The position numbers and the translations under genes are program-made. A stretch of 64,000 nt of DNA from Terrimonas ginsenosidimutans. Lineage in GTDB: Bacteria > Bacteroidota > Bacteroidia > Chitinophagales > Chitinophagaceae. Below, piece after piece: positions 59,777 to 64,000 of the stretch (the stretch's first letter is position 1; each line of letters starts with the position of its first letter). The notes under the pieces are model-generated. The model saw nothing but the letters and a program-made list of their open reading frames with translations. It was not told where the DNA came from and made no database searches. The DNA is taken from contig NZ_JAKLTR010000021.1 in NCBI RefSeq assembly GCF_022012415.1, positions 1-64,000 on the forward strand, in the 5' to 3' direction.

Positions 59777-62700
59777 TTGCTTCTCCCGCATAAAACCTGC
59801 TCTCCTCATCTTCAGGATCCAGCGAAACACTCTGCGTTGTCGCCTTGCCCTGTGCCCACGCAAACACCAGTGGCAGGATAAACAGTGCCGCAAAGGTAGA
59901 GGCGATCAGGCCACCGACAACTGCCCGTCCGAGAGGAGAAGACTGATCACCCGCTTCACCCAATCCGCTGGCCATTGGGATCATGCCAACTACCATCGCC
60001 AGCGCCGTCATCAGGATGGGGCGCATACGTAATGCAGCAGCTTCTGTTGCGGCCGTGATCGCATTACCACTGTGCTTACGCAACTGTTCTGCATTCGTGA
60101 TCAGCAATACCGCGTTCGAGATCGATACACCTACAGACATGATCATTCCCATGTATGATTGCAGGTTCAGTGTTGAACCCATGATCAGCAGTAATGCGAT
60201 CGAGCCAAGAATTACCGCAGGTACTGTGGCTAATACAACTCCGGATACTTTGAACGACTGAAAGTTCGCCGCCAGCATCAGGAAGATCACCAGGATCGCA
60301 ACGATCAATCCGCTTTCCAAACTGCTCATCGTATCTGTCAGCGTATTGCTCAACCCAATTACTTCCACACTTAATCCTCTCGGCAATTCCCCTAATGCGG
60401 CGATCGCTTTCTGCACATCTTTCGCCGCCGATCCAAGATCTTTATTATTCAGATTCGCTGTCACAGATAATACAGGAGTAGCGCCAAGGTTGTCATTTTC
60501 ACCATAGGTCGTTCCGGGTGTAATGGTCGCCACATCTCCCAGCACAGGCCTTGTCGCATTGCGCAGCAAGGGGATCTCACTGATGTCATTGACACTTTGC
60601 ATATTACTTTCCGGCACCTGCACCTGCACACTGTAGCTGTAACCAGCTTTTTCATCCACCCAGATATTCTTATCGGTATAACGGGACGATGAGGTGGACG
60701 CAATCAATGACCTGGATACGTCCGTCATATCCAATCCCAGCTGCGCTGCTCTTACACGGTCCACGTCGATATTGATCGAAGGATATTTCGTAGATTGGCC
60801 CAACTGTACATCGCGCAGATACGAGATCTCGTTCAGCTTTGCGATCAGCTTGTTTGCATAAGTCTCATTCACCTGTTTATTTCTTCCAGCCAGGCGCACT
60901 TCAATCGGTGTAGGTGAGCCCTGGCTCAGGATCTTATCCGTCAGCTCAATTGGTTCGAAGGAAAGTTTCAGATCAGGCAGATCTTTGGAAAACTGCGCGC
61001 GGATCTTTTCTTTCAGACCATCAAGATCGGTTTTATAATGTTCGCTGAGCTGCACCTGTATCACGGCCTCGTGCGGTTGCGCCATCCATAAAAAGATCGG
61101 CGCGATCGAGAACAGCGAAGGGTGCGTTCCCACATAAGATGAGGTGATGGAAACATTTTCCGGCCCCACGATCTGTTTGATACCGTTGATCGCTGACAGT
61201 GTTTTTTGTTCTGTCGTTTCGATCCGTGTTCCTTCCGGTGCGCGGAGCCTTACCTGGAACTGGCTGCCATTCACTTTTGGTAATACATCCCTTCCGATCG
61301 ATTGCATCATCCAGAAGGCGAAACCACATACGATCACGATATACGCGATCACGATCGGCTTCCTGTAAGGCATCATTCGGTTAATGAACCGCAAATAGCG
61401 CATCCTGAATTTTTCAAAACCGCTGACCTTGCCATCGAGATTGCTGTCTTCCCGTTCAACCAATGCTTTCTTTTGATTCCAGGTATCCTTATCTGTCTCA
61501 TCATAACCTTCCACTTCCGCAGTTTCTTCAGTCGCTTCAGTTTTCTTTTGTTTGTGATGATGTTTTACTTTCATCAGCCAGTTCGCCATCACCGGCACAA
61601 ATGTTTGTGCAAGGAAATAAGAAACGATCATGCTGAACCCGATCGCTAACGCAAGCGGAAGGAACAATGAACCCGGTATTCCACCCATGGTGAATGCGGG
61701 AGCGAATACGGCGAGGATACAAAGCAGGATCAGCAATTTCGGGAAGGCAATTTCTTTACAGGCGTCCCATATGGCGACGGCCTTCGGCTTGCCCATATCC
61801 AAATGCTGGTGTATGTTCTCGATCGTCACGGTACTCTCATCCACCAGGATCCCGATCGCGAGCGCAAGACCGCTCAGCGTCATGATATTGATCGTTTGTC
61901 CAAACAAACTAAGGAACAATACGCCGGATATGATGGATGTAGGGATGGTCATGATCACGATCAGTGCACCTCTTACATCCCCAAGGAATAACATGACCAT
62001 CAATCCTGTGAGGATCGCCCCGATGATGCCTTCCGTTAATAAGCTTTCTACTGAGTTGATCACGTAGGTCGACTGATCGAACTCATAGGAGAGGTGTACA
62101 TCTTCCGGAAGGTTTGACTGCATTTTGGGTAATGCTTTCTTCAGGTTCTGCACAACTTCCCAGGTGGATGCATCTGCATTTTTTGCAATGCTGAGATAAA
62201 CGGAGCGCTTGCCATTTACAAGACCGTATCCTACAGACACATCTGCACCATCTTCAACAGTAGCAATATCTCTCAGGTAAAGATTTTGCACACCGCCTTT
62301 GAACAAGGGAATGTTTTCAAAATCCTTTACTTCTTTTAATAGAGTATTGGTTGGAGTGATATAGTTCTTATCGCCGATCCGGACATTACCTGACGGGGTG
62401 GTCTGGTTGTTCACCCGCAATGCTTCCACCACCTGATCAGGTGTCAGGTTATGTGAACGCAGCATCTGCGGATCCACTTTGACCACAATGGTCCGGACGT
62501 TACCGCCGAATGGAGGAGCCGATACAAGCCCTGGAATGGTAGTGAAAGAAGAACGCACGTAAACGTTTGCCATATCAAGCAATTCGTTATTGCTTCTTCT
62601 GTCGCTGCTTAGCACCACCTGTCCCACCGGAAGTGTTGATGCGTCAAAACGTATAATGAACGGCGGGTTGGATCCCGGTGGGAAGATCGCCTGTATCCTG

Positions 62701-63038
62701 TTGGCAAAGGCACTCAGCTCCGCAGCTGCCTGCGCCATATTTGTTCCGGGATAGAAACTGATCTTCATCAGTGTCAGCCCCTGTATGTTTTTTGTTTCAA
62801 TGGCTTTGATCCCATTTACAAAAAGCATGATGTTGATATATTGCTTCGCAAACATCGCTTCCATCTGCGACGGAGTATAGCCGGAGAATGGGTGCGAAAG
62901 ATATATCACCGGAAGCTCCAGCTTCGGGAATATATCTACCTTGATCGTTCGTGCTGCCTGGATGCCAAAGAAAAATAATCCGGCAACAATAACCAGTATG
63001 GTGATCGGCTTGCGAAGCGCGAAACGTATCATGTTCAT
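59769..63038 (-). CDS. Efflux RND transporter permease (AcrB/HAE1-like)
   Basis: 1089 residues, 12 membrane helices in the usual 1+5+1+5 layout with large periplasmic loops. It begins MIRFALRKPITILVIVAG. TM4 carries LVDESTVTIENIHQHLD, with one Asp kept and the second acidic position Glu where AcrB has DD. Residues near 490-560 hold a long charged cytoplasmic insertion (HHHKQKKTEATEETAEVEGY). The C-terminus has MRPILMTALAMVVGMIPMAS. It uses the proton gradient to expel substrates with the adaptor and the outer-membrane channel. The substrate is unknown. Nine bases separate it from the tolC stop. Confidence 0.94.
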   Translation of the reverse strand: MNMIRFALRKPITILVIVAGLFFFGIQAARTIKVDIFPKLELPVIYLSHPFSGYTPSQMEAMFAKQYINIMLFVNGIKAIETKNIQGLTLMKISFYPGTNMAQAAAELSAFANRIQAIFPPGSNPPFIIRFDASTLPVGQVVLSSDRRSNNELLDMANVYVRSSFTTIPGLVSAPPFGGNVRTIVVKVDPQMLRSHNLTPDQVVEALRVNNQTTPSGNVRIGDKNYITPTNTLLKEVKDFENIPLFKGGVQNLYLRDIATVEDGADVSVGYGLVNGKRSVYLSIAKNADASTWEVVQNLKKALPKMQSNLPEDVHLSYEFDQSTYVINSVESLLTEGIIGAILTGLMVMLFLGDVRGALIVIMTIPTSIISGVLFLSLFGQTINIMTLSGLALAIGILVDESTVTIENIHQHLDMGKPKAVAIWDACKEIAFPKLLILLCILAVFAPAFTMGGIPGSLFLPLALAIGFSMIVSYFLAQTFVPVMANWLMKVKHHHKQKKTEATEETAEVEGYDETDKDTWNQKKALVEREDSNLDGKVSGFEKFRMRYLRFINRMMPYRKPIVIAYIVIVCGFAFWMMQSIGRDVLPKVNGSQFQVRLRAPEGTRIETTEQKTLSAINGIKQIVGPENVSITSSYVGTHPSLFSIAPIFLWMAQPHEAVIQVQLSEHYKTDLDGLKEKIRAQFSKDLPDLKLSFEPIELTDKILSQGSPTPIEVRLAGRNKQVNETYANKLIAKLNEISYLRDVQLGQSTKYPSINIDVDRVRAAQLGLDMTDVSRSLIASTSSSRYTDKNIWVDEKAGYSYSVQVQVPESNMQSVNDISEIPLLRNATRPVLGDVATITPGTTYGENDNLGATPVLSVTANLNNKDLGSAAKDVQKAIAALGELPRGLSVEVIGLSNTLTDTMSSLESGLIVAILVIFLMLAANFQSFKVSGVVLATVPAVILGSIALLLIMGSTLNLQSYMGMIMSVGVSISNAVLLITNAEQLRKHSGNAITAATEAAALRMRPILMTALAMVVGMIPMASGLGEAGDQSSPLGRAVVGGLIASTFAALFILPLVFAWAQGKATTQSVSLDPEDEESRFYAGEAKV

Positions 63039-63047
63039 GATGATCTC

Positions 63048-64000
63048 TTAAAATTCGTTAATGAAAATATCCCAGTTTCCCGTTGCCGCTGCCTTGAGCA
63101 ACAAAGCCTGCCACACATTGCTGTATGATACATCGCGATCCGTCTCTGCACGGTTCAAAGCATACAGTGCCTGCGTTACATCGACGATATTGGTCAGGCC
63201 GTTATTATAAAGCGTTGTTTTCTGCAGGTAAGCATCGGAGGCCGATTTCAGTTGGTTGGGTACTTCTTTATAGTTGCTGAGTGCATTCTTAATGCGTACG
63301 TCCGCCAGCGAAACCTGCGCATCCAACTGCTGCTTTACCTGGTTGTATTCTTCCTGCAAACCTTTCGAGGTGAATTCCTGCGCCTTTATAGCAGGACGGG
63401 TACGAAGCAACGTCGTCATGTTCCATTGTACGCCGATACCCAGCAGGTAATTGCTTCTGGTGGGTTTGATGCCGTCAATGTAATTATGGGAAAAGGCCGA
63501 CTGATCCACTGCATAATTGGAAGAAAATCCGGAAGCTCTTGTTTGATACACACTGAAAAAGCTGAACGTTGGATAGTACTGTTTCCGGTTAAGGATCACC
63601 TGGCGGTTGCTGAGATCGATCCGGCTTTGGTAGTATTGGAGGATCGGGTGAAGTTGCTCCTGCAAACCAACTGAATCTGCCAGAGCCAGTGGCAGTTTAT
63701 TAATGAACGTTGTATCAAGCGCATAATCCTGTGTGGGCATCGCTGTAAGGACAGACAATTGATTTGCCTGCTCACGCACAAGGTTATCGGCATTTGTCAG
63801 TGCAATGCGTGCAGCTGACACCTCTGCATTTGCAAGGGATGAGTCAACCCCCGCAAGCAATCCATTTGCTGCGCGCGCAGTGGCGGTTCGCTTTACGATC
63901 ATCGCACGCTCAAGGTTTTTCTCCTGGATGCGTTTTAGCCGTTGTGCTACCAGCAGGTTGAGATATGCGCCTGCTACGCGGACCCGGTGCTGGAATTTTT
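63048..64000 (-). CDS. TolC-family outer membrane channel, partial
   Basis: About 317 codons are visible; the start lies beyond the window. The frame continues upstream of the apparent ATG at 63902 (GAYLNLLVAQRLKRIQEKNL), so the internal ATG is not the start. The two repeat halves of helices and strands are visible: SSLANAEVSAARIALTNADN, ILQYYQSRIDLSNRQVILNR with KQYYPTFSFFSVYQTRASGF, and QQLDAQVSLADVRIKNALSN, then TNIVDVTQALYALNRAETDR. It is the outer-membrane exit of the RND system and first gene of the operon. Confidence 0.93.
   Translation of the reverse strand, partial: KFQHRVRVAGAYLNLLVAQRLKRIQEKNLERAMIVKRTATARAANGLLAGVDSSLANAEVSAARIALTNADNLVREQANQLSVLTAMPTQDYALDTTFINKLPLALADSVGLQEQLHPILQYYQSRIDLSNRQVILNRKQYYPTFSFFSVYQTRASGFSSNYAVDQSAFSHNYIDGIKPTRSNYLLGIGVQWNMTTLLRTRPAIKAQEFTSKGLQEEYNQVKQQLDAQVSLADVRIKNALSNYKEVPNQLKSASDAYLQKTTLYNNGLTNIVDVTQALYALNRAETDRDVSYSNVWQALLLKAAATGNWDIFINEF

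Overview
The window looks like a chromosomal segment of a Bacteroidota bacterium, most likely of the Chitinophagaceae or a near relative. The evidence is a type IX secretion C-terminal sorting domain, a SecA of more than 1100 residues with a SEC-C tail, NVGIGT-type repeat protein remnants, few Shine-Dalgarno sites, and several promoters of the Bacteroidota form TTG-N20-TAnnTTTG. No rRNA, tRNA, CRISPR array, integrase or transposase was recognised. The species is not identified.

Layout. 1-5 kb: two overlapping secreted amidohydrolase-family genes. 4.9-5.4 kb: two tandem promoter/terminator units on the minus strand that look like paralogous small RNAs, lying downstream of a type IX-secreted protein (5.6-7.2 kb) whose promoter resembles theirs. 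8.8-16.6 kb: core genes secA, a lipoprotein gene, atpG, scpB and lysA, separated by long perfect hairpins. 17-25 kb: a Tat-exported ferritin-like pair, a C1 protease with a DUF4384-like tail, thioredoxin-like and hotdog proteins, a beta-CASP nuclease and a DUF4136 lipoprotein. 25-36 kb: a redox and electrophile-stress block with an AraC regulator, peroxiredoxin, DsbA-like protein, isochorismatase, YtcJ-like amidohydrolase, DoxX, outer-membrane porin, Dps, YceI, ring-cleaving dioxygenase and esterase. 36.5-46.7 kb: an HD-PycTM fusion followed by a ppk1 cluster holding a very large phosphoesterase/beta-barrel protein and a GAF-like protein. 47-50 kb: a SymE-like toxin and a kefF-kefC pair. 50.7-58.5 kb: an AT-rich accessory region that reads as a graveyard of polymorphic toxin and immunity genes, with duplicated blocks, an Rhs core fragment, a frameshifted nuclease-like toxin and several intact putative immunity genes. 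58.6-64 kb: a tolC/RND/MFP efflux operon on the minus strand, cut by the window end.

Two themes run through the window. First, many intergenic gaps hold inverted pairs of arrays built from 7-9 bp words (ACCGTTG, GTTTAAA, GGCCGAT, CGCAAAG, GTTTGGGAG and purine-rich words). The word differs from locus to locus, but the architecture of array, spacer and reverse-complement array is the same, and several arrays begin at or inside the stop codon of the gene before. Second, the accessory region shows stepwise duplication and decay of toxin/immunity cassettes, including three copies of the 3-prime end of an NVGIGT-type gene and three copies of an acidic C-terminal tail.

Functions rest on motifs read by eye and on knowledge of families. 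No database search was run.
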